From NCBI GenBank assembly GCA_025362615.1, contig JANYFQ010000215.1:1-7618 (forward strand): DNA of 7,618 nt, read 5' to 3'. The notes beneath the pieces were generated by a model, which saw only the letters and a program-made list of their open reading frames with translations, had not been told where the DNA came from and made no database searches. Every line of letters begins with the position of its first letter. Positions within the stretch are counted from its first letter, which is position 1. Shown here piece after piece: positions 1 through 5,835 of this stretch. Origin of the DNA: Hymenobacter sp. (GTDB lineage Bacteria > Bacteroidota > Bacteroidia > Cytophagales > Hymenobacteraceae). A program made the translations under genes and the position numbers.

Positions 1-1
1 G

Positions 2-49
2 GACGCGCTGCGCAAGGCCGTGCCAAAAAAGCCGGAGCCGGTCGCGTAA
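2..49 (+). CDS. 3' end of the gene upstream of gpF (probable Mu-type portal, gp29/DUF935)
   Basis: Only the last 15 codons and a TAA stop (47-49) lie in the window. The tail reads DALRKAVPKKPEPVA, a basic and proline-rich C-terminus. The protein itself cannot be recognised from so little. The portal call is inferred from gene order, because in Mu and its relatives the portal gene (gp29) lies directly before gpF (gp30). The reading frame was chosen because it gives a natural protein end and a stop shortly before the next gene. The codons CCA AAA AAG inside it form a slippery heptamer, listed separately. Confidence 0.5.
   Translation, partial: DALRKAVPKKPEPVA
25..31 (+). promoter_or_regulatory. 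possible -1 ribosomal frameshift site (A AAA AAG)
   Basis: The heptamer is in the zero frame of the upstream gene and has the X XXY YYZ form of the efficient bacterial site known from dnaX. A -1 slip would move ribosomes into the frame of the gpF-like gene. That frame has no stop from position 31 to the end of the gene at 1422. Downstream, CCGGT (38-42) could pair with ACCGG (63-67), but this is a weak stimulator. Function is inferred only; the sequence shows the motif, the frame relation and the absence of stops. Confidence 0.35.
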
Positions 50-162
50 CCCCGCCCACGCCACCGGCCACCAACACCCACGCGGAACCCGCTCCCCCCC
101 ACGCCGACGATTGCCCCTGCTGCGACCCCCTGGCCGGACTGCCCGCCCACACCACGCCCCGC

Positions 163-1422
163 ATGAGCGCCGCCGACGACGCGTACCTGCGCCGCTTCTA
201 CGACGACGGCAACAGCCGGCGCTTCAGCTACGACCACTTCAAGCGCACCCACACCGAGCTGCTGACGGGCATCAGCGAAAGCTGGCCCACGAAGGAACTG
301 GGCACCGAATACGGCCAGCCCGACCACCTGACCCGCGCCTGCTTCGAGGCCGACGTGCATCGCTTTGGCTACGAGAAAACACAGTACCAGGTGCTGCGCC
401 TCAACCAGCTCGTCAAGGATAGTCGGAATTTTGAGGGCTTTCAAACCGAGGCCGCCAAGCTGCTCACCGCCCTCAACGTCCACAAGCTGCGGGCCGAGTA
501 CAACAACGCCCGCGCCACCAGCGCCGGCACCGCCCGCGCCCTCGAAGCCACCACCGGCACCGCCGACCCCAGGAACAACGCCCGCTTTGCCCGCTACAAG
601 GCCACCCAGGACGGCAAAACGCGCCCCTACCACGCCAGCCTGCACAACCGCGTCTTCGACCTGGCCCAGCCCGGCTGGCAAGCTTTCATCCCGCCCCTGG
701 GCTGGTCTTGCCGCTGCCAAATGGTGTACGAGGACGACCACGCCGGCCCCGTCGTCACCCCGGCCGAAGCCGAAGACCTGCTCAGTGCCGACGAGGTGAC
801 CCGCCTGCGCAAGGACGGCTTCCTGCTCGACCGCCTCGACAAAAAGCAACTCTTCAGCCAGAAGCAAAGCTATTTGAACGGGCTGCCCGAAGCCAACGAC
901 CCCGCCCTGCAAATCGGCAAAAGAAAGTACTACGAGCAGGGCCAGGCCCGCTTCGCCGACCTCGACCGCACGGCCCTGCCCGCCGTGAACTTGCCCGACG
1001 CAGACCGCCACCAGGCACTGGCCGACTTCAAGGGCGACGACAAAAAACGCACCGTGCGGGTGCTGACGGACTACGCCCAACGGCCGTTGTTTCTGACCAA
1101 GAAAGACCTGCTGGGCCACCTCAACAACAAGGACATCGCGCCCGGCGAAGACCGCCAGAAGGTGTACTTCAAGCTCAACGACATCTTGCAAGACCCCGAC
1201 GAGGTGTATTTCTACGACGACAGCGAGGAGGCGGAAGCCGGGGTGCCGGGCACCCAAAACGCCAAGCTCACTTACGTGTACCTCAAGTTTTACCGCGACG
1301 AAACCCTGGCCACCGTGGTGCTGTGGGACAAAAAGCAGCCGCAACAAATCAAGACTTGGTATCCGGTGAAACAAGGCCAGGAAGATGAACGGCGGCGCGG
1401 CTTGCTCGTCCACAAAAAATAA
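163..1422 (+). CDS. Mu gpF-like minor head protein with C-terminal PBECR-type nuclease-like domain
   Basis: This 419-aa protein is probably a minor capsid (head morphogenesis) protein that acts at the portal during head assembly. The Mu F-like core spans about residues 6-190: an N-terminal helical part, then AEYNNARATS (111-120), then YKATQDGKTRPYHASLHNRV (145-164) and PPLGWSCRCQ (177-186). The spaced 'DGKTRPxH', 'PPxGWxCRC' pattern is the family hallmark. Residues about 285-402 look like a separate domain: H319, then LNDILQDPDEVYF (338-350), an expected beta-rich stretch and a final KTWYPV (397-402). This resembles the phage Barnase/EndoU/ColicinE5-D/RelE-like (PBECR) nuclease families often attached to phage head proteins. 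ATG 163 is the first usable start, but the frame is open upstream to position 1 and encodes a proline-rich stretch with CPCC, so the true N-terminus may lie further up. The head-protein call is firm; the nuclease domain is moderately sure. Confidence 0.88.
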   Translation: MSAADDAYLRRFYDDGNSRRFSYDHFKRTHTELLTGISESWPTKELGTEYGQPDHLTRACFEADVHRFGYEKTQYQVLRLNQLVKDSRNFEGFQTEAAKLLTALNVHKLRAEYNNARATSAGTARALEATTGTADPRNNARFARYKATQDGKTRPYHASLHNRVFDLAQPGWQAFIPPLGWSCRCQMVYEDDHAGPVVTPAEAEDLLSADEVTRLRKDGFLLDRLDKKQLFSQKQSYLNGLPEANDPALQIGKRKYYEQGQARFADLDRTALPAVNLPDADRHQALADFKGDDKKRTVRVLTDYAQRPLFLTKKDLLGHLNNKDIAPGEDRQKVYFKLNDILQDPDEVYFYDDSEEAEAGVPGTQNAKLTYVYLKFYRDETLATVVLWDKKQPQQIKTWYPVKQGQEDERRRGLLVHKK

Positions 1423-1663
1423 GCGAACAACCCCCCATCACTGCACCCCGGTTGCCCGAAGCCGGCCCCAATTAGCCACTGTGTTGGGCGATTGCTCGCT
1501 GTTTGGTAAATGGCCCTCCTTGCAACCGGCCAAAGCCGGCCCCGCGAGACTTGCACCTATTCAGGCCGCCAGGTAAACCGCTTAGGTCAGACCCTTACGG
1601 GCCACCAGACTCCACCAGGAACCGGTTTGCTTCCCCAAAGATACGCACAAAACCCCCGTTAAG
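1423..1663 (+). other. 241-bp gap without a recognisable gene between gpF-like and gpG-like genes
   Basis: No convincing reading frame was found here; frames running through it are continuations or shadows. It holds an 8-bp inverted repeat (CCGGTTGC 1448-1455 and GCAACCGG 1522-1529), a repeated 11-mer AAGCCGGCCCC (1459-1469 and 1533-1543) and a small hairpin, CCGGC 1526-1530 with GCCGG 1535-1539. No match to the Bacteroidota promoter consensus was seen by eye. The end before the next start reads AAAACCCCCGTTAAG, a C-rich leader like those before several other genes in the window. A gap this long is odd inside a virion operon. Confidence 0.5.
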
Positions 1664-2215
1664 ATGGCGTTTCAAGGCCCTAAAATTCCCTTCGAGTCGT
1701 TTCTGCGCAACTACAACGACTTCCGGCTGCGCCGCTGGCCCCGCCTGGTGGGCCGTACCCTGCTGGCCGTGTTTGACGAGAACTTCGACCACGGCGGCTT
1801 CACCGACAAGGTGTTCATCCGCTGGAAGCCCCGCAAGAACGACACCGAAAACCGGGGCCGCCGCCTCGGCGACGGCGGCCGGCAGCAGGGCCGCGCCCTG
1901 CTCATCAAAACCGGGGCCTTGCGCCGCTCCCTGCGCATCAATTACGCCCTGCCCAGCACCGTGCATCTGCTGGCCGGCAGCCCGGATGTGCCCTACGCCG
2001 GCATCCACAACGAAGGCGGCCCCATCACCGGCACGGCCTCCGTCCGCAGCTTCGAGCGCACCGTCAAGGGCAAGGCCCAAACCGTCAAGGCCCACACCCG
2101 CACCCTCAACATCCAGATGCCCCGCCGCCAATTCATGGGCCCCAGTGCCAAGGCCACCGACCGCCTCGAACGCCAGTTTTTTGCCGAGCTCAACAAGCTC
2201 TGGGAACAAGCCTAA
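1664..2215 (+). CDS. Mu gpG-like phage virion morphogenesis protein
   Basis: This 183-aa protein belongs to the phage virion morphogenesis family (Mu gpG, related to P2 tail completion protein S). Such proteins act late in virion assembly, at head maturation or head-tail joining. Visible family features are a basic N-terminal half rich in Arg, LLIKTGALRRSLRI (79-92), YAGIHNEGG (111-119) and MPRRQFMG (152-159). The series 'L.xTGxLxxS', 'YAxxHNxGG', 'MPxRxFMG' is characteristic, and the length is usual for the family. The ATG at 1664 follows GTTAAG and keeps the whole conserved region. It lies 241 bp after the gpF-like gene and 20 bp before the next gene, in the Mu gene order F then G. Residues about 128-150 are a basic insert. 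Confidence in the family is high; the exact structural role is taken from the family. Confidence 0.9.
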   Translation: MAFQGPKIPFESFLRNYNDFRLRRWPRLVGRTLLAVFDENFDHGGFTDKVFIRWKPRKNDTENRGRRLGDGGRQQGRALLIKTGALRRSLRINYALPSTVHLLAGSPDVPYAGIHNEGGPITGTASVRSFERTVKGKAQTVKAHTRTLNIQMPRRQFMGPSAKATDRLERQFFAELNKLWEQA

Positions 2216-2235
2216 CGCCTCATTTCCGTCCCCTC

Positions 2236-2745
2236 ATGCGTATTATATCCGCCGCCTACCAGCACCTGGGCACCAAGCTGCTGGCCGAAGTACTCGACAA
2301 CCAGGCCGCCCCCGCGCTGCACTTCGCCGACCTCTGGTACGAGCAAACCGACTTCCCCGAGCTGGCCGAAGCCATCGATTACCCCGCCGTGTTCTTCGAT
2401 TTTGCCGCCGACACCACCACCAGCATCGGCCGCTGGGAGCAGAACGTGGCCTTGAACACCGACATCTACGTGGCGGTGGACACGCTGGCCGACACCGCCA
2501 TCGGCTCGCCCGAGCGCCCCGCCGGCTTGCACTACCTGGAGCTGTGCGCCCGCGTCCACGAATTACTGCAAGCCTACCAGCACCCCAGCTGCGGCAACCT
2601 CGACCGCGTGGGCTTCGTGCGCCACAACGCCCGCACCAATTTGCTGGTGTACCGCCTCAGCTACACCAGCCAGGTCATCGATGCGTCGGCCACCGAGGCC
2701 CGCCGCCCCACCCGCCCCGGCACCGGCGCAGCCTTTCAATTATAG
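2236..2745 (+). CDS. tail terminator or head-tail joining-like phage protein
   Basis: This 169-aa protein probably belongs to the head-tail joining or tail terminator group that follows gpG in Mu-like phages. The signs are a helical N-terminus (1-48), the strand IDYPAVFFDFA (47-57), which recalls the 'xPAVFxEF' strand of many small tail proteins, an alternating hydrophobic strand NTDIYVAVDT (74-83), a helix LHYLELCARVHELLQAY (98-114) and a closing strand LLVYRLSYTSQV (136-147). This helix and strand order fits a terminator-like fold, but no diagnostic residue is visible. The C-terminus (150-169) is Ala/Arg/Pro-rich and likely disordered. It starts 20 bp after gpG and is likely co-transcribed with it. 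It could also be a conserved phage protein without a known role. Confidence 0.55.
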   Translation: MRIISAAYQHLGTKLLAEVLDNQAAPALHFADLWYEQTDFPELAEAIDYPAVFFDFAADTTTSIGRWEQNVALNTDIYVAVDTLADTAIGSPERPAGLHYLELCARVHELLQAYQHPSCGNLDRVGFVRHNARTNLLVYRLSYTSQVIDASATEARRPTRPGTGAAFQL

Positions 2746-2754
2746 CCCGCTCGC

Positions 2755-2785
2755 TTGCCGCAAGGCCCTTTCTTCACTAGCTTTG
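2755..2785 (+). promoter_or_regulatory. Bacteroidota-type promoter (TTG, 20 nt, TAGCTTTG)
   Basis: TTG at 2755-2757 matches the -33 element. The sequence TAGCTTTG at 2778-2785 matches the -7 consensus TAnnTTTG exactly. The spacer of 20 nt lies in the usual 19-21 range. It sits in the short gap before the small helix-turn-helix-like gene at 2803. Transcription would start about 10-12 nt before that ATG, giving a very short leader. No other exact TAnnTTTG was noticed by eye. Confidence 0.6.
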
Positions 2786-2802
2786 AAACTTCCTCTCTAT
2801 CC

Positions 2803-3024
2803 ATGCGCAACCCCGAATTACAAGCCCAGCGGGAACGGGCTATTAAGGATGCCTTCGCCGCACTGGTAAAGGAGCGTAAGTACAGCCACGAGTTCATCGC
2901 CGACCAGGTGGCCCTGCGGTATTTCCTGACCGCCAACACGGTGAAGCGCATCGTGTACGGCGAATACGAGGCCAACCGCCAGCGCAAGGCCGAACGCGCC
3001 CGCCTGCTGGGCCGCGCCGCCTGA
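2803..3024 (+). CDS. small helix-turn-helix-like protein
   Basis: This 73-aa basic protein begins MRNPELQAQRERAIKDAFAA, a helical start, followed by KYSHEFIADQVALRYFLTANTVKRIVYG (about 26-53). That stretch reads as a helix-turn-helix: a recognition-type helix after 'L(T)ANTV' and an Ile-Val end. The tail (58-73) is rich in Arg and Ala. Similar short proteins starting with 'NPEL..QR..A..' are known to me from Bacteroidota phages, without a stated function. The ATG at 2803 is preferred over the TTG at 2755 because the TTG fits a -33 promoter element and the intervening residues look like translated leader. It is the last plus-strand gene, has its own promoter and ends 1 nt before a terminator stem. 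A regulator of late or lysogenic genes is possible, but that is inference. Confidence 0.65.
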   Translation: MRNPELQAQRERAIKDAFAALVKERKYSHEFIADQVALRYFLTANTVKRIVYGEYEANRQRKAERARLLGRAA

Positions 3025-3025
3025 A

Positions 3026-3068
3026 CCCCACCGGGCACAAAAAAAGGCCGCCCGGTGGGGCGGCCTTT
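3026..3068. terminator. two-way intrinsic terminator with two alternative stems
   Basis: The main stem is AAAGGCCGCCC (3043-3053), loop GGTG, then GGGCGGCCTTT (3058-3068): a perfect 11-bp hairpin. On the plus strand CTCTTTG follows. On the minus strand the transcript runs straight into seven or more U, so it also ends the T9SS gene. A second perfect 11-bp stem, CCCCACCGGGC (3026-3036) with GCCCGGTGGGG (3050-3060), shares bases with the first, so only one can form at a time. It lies between converging genes, where a shared terminator is expected. Confidence 0.85.
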
Positions 3069-3094
3069 CTCTTTGGGCGGGGGTGCGGGCTGGG

Positions 3095-3883
3095 CTATTC
3101 CACCACAAATCGCTGCCCGGCCGTGGTGCCGGTGGCTGTTTCCACTTGGTAGAGGTACACGCCGGGCCGTAAATCCTGCGTCGTCAGGGTCAGGTGGTCG
3201 GTGTGGCTGTCCACTTGGTAAGTGGCCGCCAGTCGCCCGGCTACATCGTACACCCGCACCACGCCACGCCCGCCCGTGGGCAGTGTGTAGGGAAGCGTCA
3301 CCGTTTCGCGGGCCGGATTGGGGTACGCCCCGGCTACGTCGGGCAAGTTGGGCGTAGTCGCCCGCAGCGCCAGACGGCCCGGCAGGCTGTAAATGCGCGT
3401 AAACTCGCGGATTGGAGCGCCGGCTGGAGAACCATATAAAAAGCCCCCTTTCAAAAGCTTCGCTCCAGCGGACGTGTTGTAGATGAAAATTTGATTGGTT
3501 GAGTCAAAGGCAATAATCTGAGCGCCAGATTGCGAGCAAATTATCGTTTTGGATAAATTTACTGCGCTGTTGTAATAGGTAGCGACAAATTCCACGGTGT
3601 TTGCGTCGGTGTCGAATAGCGCATCCGATACGTAATCAGCACGGCCAAATACGTAACCTACCCCTGCTGAAGGGGCAGTAAGTTGCCGGTAAATGGAATG
3701 GTTCAAGTTGTACAACACAACTTGGTTGGCGTTTACAGCATCCGTCAGGGAGTACTTGTAATCGCCGTTGTTCAGGCGAATTACCGTTCCTCGTCCGAGA
3801 TGGGTGCGCTCCAGGGTAATCTGGCCCTGAGCGGTGGCCGCGCCCGCCAGCACCAGGCCGGCGGCAAGTAGTAAATGTTTCAT
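3095..3883 (-). CDS. secreted protein with T9SS type A C-terminal sorting domain
   Basis: This 262-aa protein is predicted to be exported by Sec and then carried across the outer membrane by the type IX secretion system, which is restricted to Bacteroidota. Residues 1-18 form a signal peptide (MKHLLLAAGLVLAGAATA) with likely cleavage before QG. Residues about 21-180 are beta-rich and unrecognised, with alternating hydrophobic strands such as NQVVLYNL and NQIFIYNT. Residues 186-262 are the sorting domain: AYPNPA (186-191), VRVYDVAGR (209-217), LRPGVYLYQVE (238-248) and the final FVVE. The middle of the gene (about 3430-3790) is clearly more AT-rich than the flanks, which hints at separate ancestry. 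It lies between convergent phage gene blocks and is not a phage structural or replication type, so a cargo (moron) gene is the likely reading. Its leader carries runs of C before the ATG. Confidence 0.85.
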   Translation of the reverse strand: MKHLLLAAGLVLAGAATAQGQITLERTHLGRGTVIRLNNGDYKYSLTDAVNANQVVLYNLNHSIYRQLTAPSAGVGYVFGRADYVSDALFDTDANTVEFVATYYNSAVNLSKTIICSQSGAQIIAFDSTNQIFIYNTSAGAKLLKGGFLYGSPAGAPIREFTRIYSLPGRLALRATTPNLPDVAGAYPNPARETVTLPYTLPTGGRGVVRVYDVAGRLAATYQVDSHTDHLTLTTQDLRPGVYLYQVETATGTTAGQRFVVE

Positions 3884-3909
3884 GGGGGGGGTAAAAAAGG
3901 GTTGGGGGG
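3884..3909 (+). promoter_or_regulatory. G-tract cluster in the leader of the T9SS gene
   Basis: The plus strand carries G8 (3884-3891), GGG (3899-3901) and G6 (3904-3909) with gaps of 7 and 2 nt. This satisfies the simple four-tract quadruplex rule on the template strand. The mRNA leader is correspondingly C-rich and ends directly at the ATG. Similar but weaker G clusters lie before three other minus-strand genes. A role is not shown. Confidence 0.35.
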
Positions 3910-3957
3910 TTTGAAAAGTCGACGGTTATCCGCCGTAAAAGTAGCATTATGGCTGGC

Positions 3958-4572
3958 TTATTCCGGCCCCACCCACCGCTGGCGCTGCCCGTCGAAGCGC
4001 CAGCCCAGGCCCCGCAGGTGCGCCCGGTACTGGTTCAGCTCCTCGGCCCCGAGCTTGGCCGCGAACTCCTGGCTCCACTGCCCCGGCCAGGCCCGCACCC
4101 TGGGCTGGTGCGCCGCCCGGATGGCCGTCATGATTTCCGTCAGGTACTTGTTGATGGCCGTGAGCGCCGTTTGGCGCTGCAAAAACGGCGGCACGTGACC
4201 CCAGTTGGCCAGCAGGTACTGCCAACTGGCCAGCGCCCCGGCGTCGGTCTGCTCGCGGCTGTGTTCGCGCAGGTAGCCGATGATGGCCTTCAGCGCCAGG
4301 CCCTGCCCGCCGTCCAGGCGGGCGGCCAGGCCCGTGGTGGTGCGGCACCACACCCGGTACGCCTCCTCGAATTGCTTGTACAGGGTGCGGGCTTCGGGCG
4401 TGGGCACGGGCACCGCCGAGGCCGGCCCCGCCAGGGGCTGCCGCAAGGCCGCTTGCAGGGCCACGAAAGCCGGGGCATCGTCCCCAAAATTGACAGCCTC
4501 CAGCACCGCGTCCAGGTTGCGAAGCAGGGCCTCGACGGTGGCTGGGCTCAACGCAAAAACGTGCTTTTTCAT
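3958..4572 (-). CDS. conserved phage early-region protein of unknown function
   Basis: This 204-aa protein is not recognised with a function. The start is set at the ATG (4572-4570), which overlaps the stop of the preceding gene by 4 nt (ATGA), a classic sign of translational coupling. A longer open frame upstream is a shadow of that gene. Residues 1-45 are helical, 46-60 a Pro/Ala linker. Residues 61-105 contain LYKQFEEAYRVWCRTTTG and GQGLALKAIIGYLRE, and 113-150 contain ASWQYLLANWGHVPPFLQ and INKYLTEIM. From memory, this 'xGxxGxALKxIIxYL ... W..LL.NW' arrangement occurs in Bacteroidota phage proteins near replication genes, which suggests a DNA-replication accessory role. The C-terminus (165-204) is a small unit rich in Trp and Gln. 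It is the last phage-type gene of the leftward operon before the T9SS gene. Confidence 0.75.
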   Translation of the reverse strand: MKKHVFALSPATVEALLRNLDAVLEAVNFGDDAPAFVALQAALRQPLAGPASAVPVPTPEARTLYKQFEEAYRVWCRTTTGLAARLDGGQGLALKAIIGYLREHSREQTDAGALASWQYLLANWGHVPPFLQRQTALTAINKYLTEIMTAIRAAHQPRVRAWPGQWSQEFAAKLGAEELNQYRAHLRGLGWRFDGQRQRWVGPE

Positions 4573-4970
4573 CGGTTGCGCTTGGTTTGGTTGCGGTACA
4601 TCTGCTCCACCTGCGTCACCACGGCGGGCAATTCCGAGCGGTAGAGGAAGTTGAGCCGCACCTGGCGCGGGTTGTTGCTGCCTATTTTCTCGATGAAGCC
4701 GTCGATGCGGCCCCAGTCGGGCTCGCCCTTGCCGTCTTTGTAGCCCAGCAGGCACAGGTGGTGAATGATTTTGCCCCGCATGGGCTTGCACAACTTGTTG
4801 TGCTCGTCGGCCAGGAAGCGCAGCAGCCCGGCGGCCTCGGCCGGGGCCAGGTCCTTCGAGCTGGTGGTGCGGTCCTCGCTGAAGGCCGCGCACAGCGCCG
4901 CCTTCGCGTCGTCGTCGAGGTGCAGTTCCTTTAGCAGCAGGTGGTAGCGGCGGTTGTCGGCGGCGTTCAT
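4569..4970 (-). CDS. GemA/Gp16-like (DUF1018) phage protein
   Basis: This 133-aa protein probably belongs to the Mu gp16/GemA group, found in the early-middle region of Mu-like phages; GemA in Mu affects host gene expression and DNA topology. Residues 1-30 (RRYHLLLKELHLDDDAKAAL) match the short helical start followed by an 'LxLdDda' step seen in the group. Residues 35-60 read SSKDLAPAEAAGLLRFLADE, like the 'S.kdL...E...ll..L' step. Residues 64-97 read MRGKIIHHLCLLGYKDG, then WGRIDGFIEKIG, a common Bacteroidota variant in which a lysine-rich helix leads to a 'W.ridxFi...G' end. It starts 3 nt after the ASCH-like gene and overlaps the next gene by 4 nt, so it is part of one operon. The family call comes from remembered motifs and gene order. 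Another small nucleic acid-binding protein is possible. Confidence 0.6.
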   Translation of the reverse strand: MNAADNRRYHLLLKELHLDDDAKAALCAAFSEDRTTSSKDLAPAEAAGLLRFLADEHNKLCKPMRGKIIHHLCLLGYKDGKGEPDWGRIDGFIEKIGSNNPRQVRLNFLYRSELPAVVTQVEQMYRNQTKRNR

Positions 4971-4973
4971 GGC

Positions 4974-5324
4974 TCAGTATGTTAAGTCCGTCCAGTGAAT
5001 GAGTTGGCCCGTGAAGGGCAAGGAATCGAAGAATGAGAAAAGTGAACCCACGCTACCAAATCCGTCCCGATTAGCAAAAGCTTGTTTCTCTGCATCGGCC
5101 AGCACCCGCCCATCCACAATGATTTGCCAGTCTGCTGTAAGCCGCACCTGTTGCACCGTTTTCGCTATATCGTCCACTCGAAACTTCCACATATCAGGCC
5201 GCCGTGCGTTGGCGTAGAACTGAATGCTCAAGCCCGCCCGCCAGCGGCTACCGGCGCGGATGGAATGCACCTTCGTGCCGTCCACAATCGGCGACACAAA
5301 CTCTTTTTTGAAGGCTAAAATCAT
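4974..5324 (-). CDS. ASCH-like (PUA-related) phage protein
   Basis: This 116-aa protein resembles the ASCH domain, a PUA-like beta-barrel that usually binds RNA or modified nucleotides. The visible pattern starts with LAFKKEFVSPIVDGTKVHSI (3-22): a strand, then the 'I.dGtKxHsIR' signature with R23 and a following R27. Then come a strand GLSIQFYAN (31-39), QQVRLTADWQIIVDG (58-72), and the ending DGFGSVGSLFSFF (87-99) and LIHWTDLTY (108-116). The 'DGF ... F..fF ... G.lIHWTDl.Y' ending is typical of a version common in Bacteroidota phages. The length is full for such a single-domain protein. It starts 7 nt after the stop of the acetyltransferase gene and ends 3 nt before the GemA-like start. Its target in this phage is unknown; an RNA-binding or base-recognition role is only inferred from the fold. 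Confidence 0.78.
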   Translation of the reverse strand: MILAFKKEFVSPIVDGTKVHSIRAGSRWRAGLSIQFYANARRPDMWKFRVDDIAKTVQQVRLTADWQIIVDGRVLADAEKQAFANRDGFGSVGSLFSFFDSLPFTGQLIHWTDLTY

Positions 5325-5331
5325 CGTCGTA

Positions 5332-5799
5332 TTACCTTAAAAGTGAAGCCTCTTCCGCCAGCGGCAGCAGCGCCACCCACGTCACCGACGTGTCGCTGCC
5401 CGCCGTGGGCGCAAACGGCCGGAACCCCAGCCGCCGGTACAGGCGCTGCGCCGGCTCGTTGGCGCAATGCACGCTCAGGCCCAGCGTGGGCTTGCCGTGG
5501 TCGGCGGCCACGTCGGCCGCCAGCCGCAGCAGCGCCTCGCCCAGCCCCCGCCCCCGGCAGGCCGCCGCCACAAACAGCGAATGCACGAACCCGCCCGGCT
5601 CGCGCAGCCGCAGCCCCAGGCTGCCCACCAGCCGCCCCTGCCAGCGCACCGTCAGGCACGCCCCCGTCACGTGGTCGGCGTCGATGGCCGACTCCAGCAC
5701 GTCAAATTCCACCGCCGCCGGGGCGGGGTCGGGGGCGGGGGTAGCAGCCGGGGGCGGGGTGGCCGCCGCAATCTGGGCGCAGCGTTCGCGGATGGTCAT
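5332..5799 (-). CDS. GNAT family N-acetyltransferase
   Basis: This 155-aa protein is a GCN5-related N-acetyltransferase, which moves the acetyl group of acetyl-CoA to an amine. Motif A is clear: FVHSLFVAAACRGRGLGEAL (71-90), with the acetyl-CoA pyrophosphate loop RGRGLG (82-87). Motif B is NEPAQRLYRRLGFRPF (114-129), the usual 'N..A..lY.k.GF' step. Residues 12-30 are an Ala/Pro linker after a short N-terminal helix. The ATG at 5799 is chosen over a longer start at 5886 because the extra residues would be encoded by the 49-bp repeat and read as low-complexity Gly/Pro. The substrate is not evident. A GNAT gene is not part of the standard Mu set; it may be an accessory gene for modifying a host or phage protein, or protection against a toxin or defence system. 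The family is sure, the role is not. Confidence 0.88.
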   Translation of the reverse strand: MTIRERCAQIAAATPPPAATPAPDPAPAAVEFDVLESAIDADHVTGACLTVRWQGRLVGSLGLRLREPGGFVHSLFVAAACRGRGLGEALLRLAADVAADHGKPTLGLSVHCANEPAQRLYRRLGFRPFAPTAGSDTSVTWVALLPLAEEASLLR

Positions 5800-5835
5800 C
5801 GGGTGGCTCGAAAAAAGTTGCGGTAAAAAAATCAG

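Noticed and set aside
111..422. 103-aa frame starting at TTG 111
   Set aside because: It overlaps the gpF-like gene in another frame and consists mostly of Arg, Pro and His, as expected for an out-of-frame reading.
1595..2209. 204-aa minus-strand reading frame opposite the gpG-like gene
   Set aside because: It mirrors a clear family protein on the other strand and is dominated by Gly, Ala and Val.
1503..2780. 425-aa plus-strand reading frame
   Set aside because: It overlaps the gpG-like and tail-terminator-like genes in another frame and is rich in Pro, Ala, Arg and Ser without domain signs; a typical GC-rich shadow.
3949..4644. 231-aa plus-strand frame opposite the 204-aa protein
   Set aside because: It is a shadow, repetitive in Gly, Arg, Pro and Leu, and opposes two better supported genes.
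4573..4893. N-terminal extension of the 204-aa unknown protein to 311 aa
   Set aside because: The added part lies fully inside the GemA-like gene in another frame, and the ATGA overlap marks the real start.
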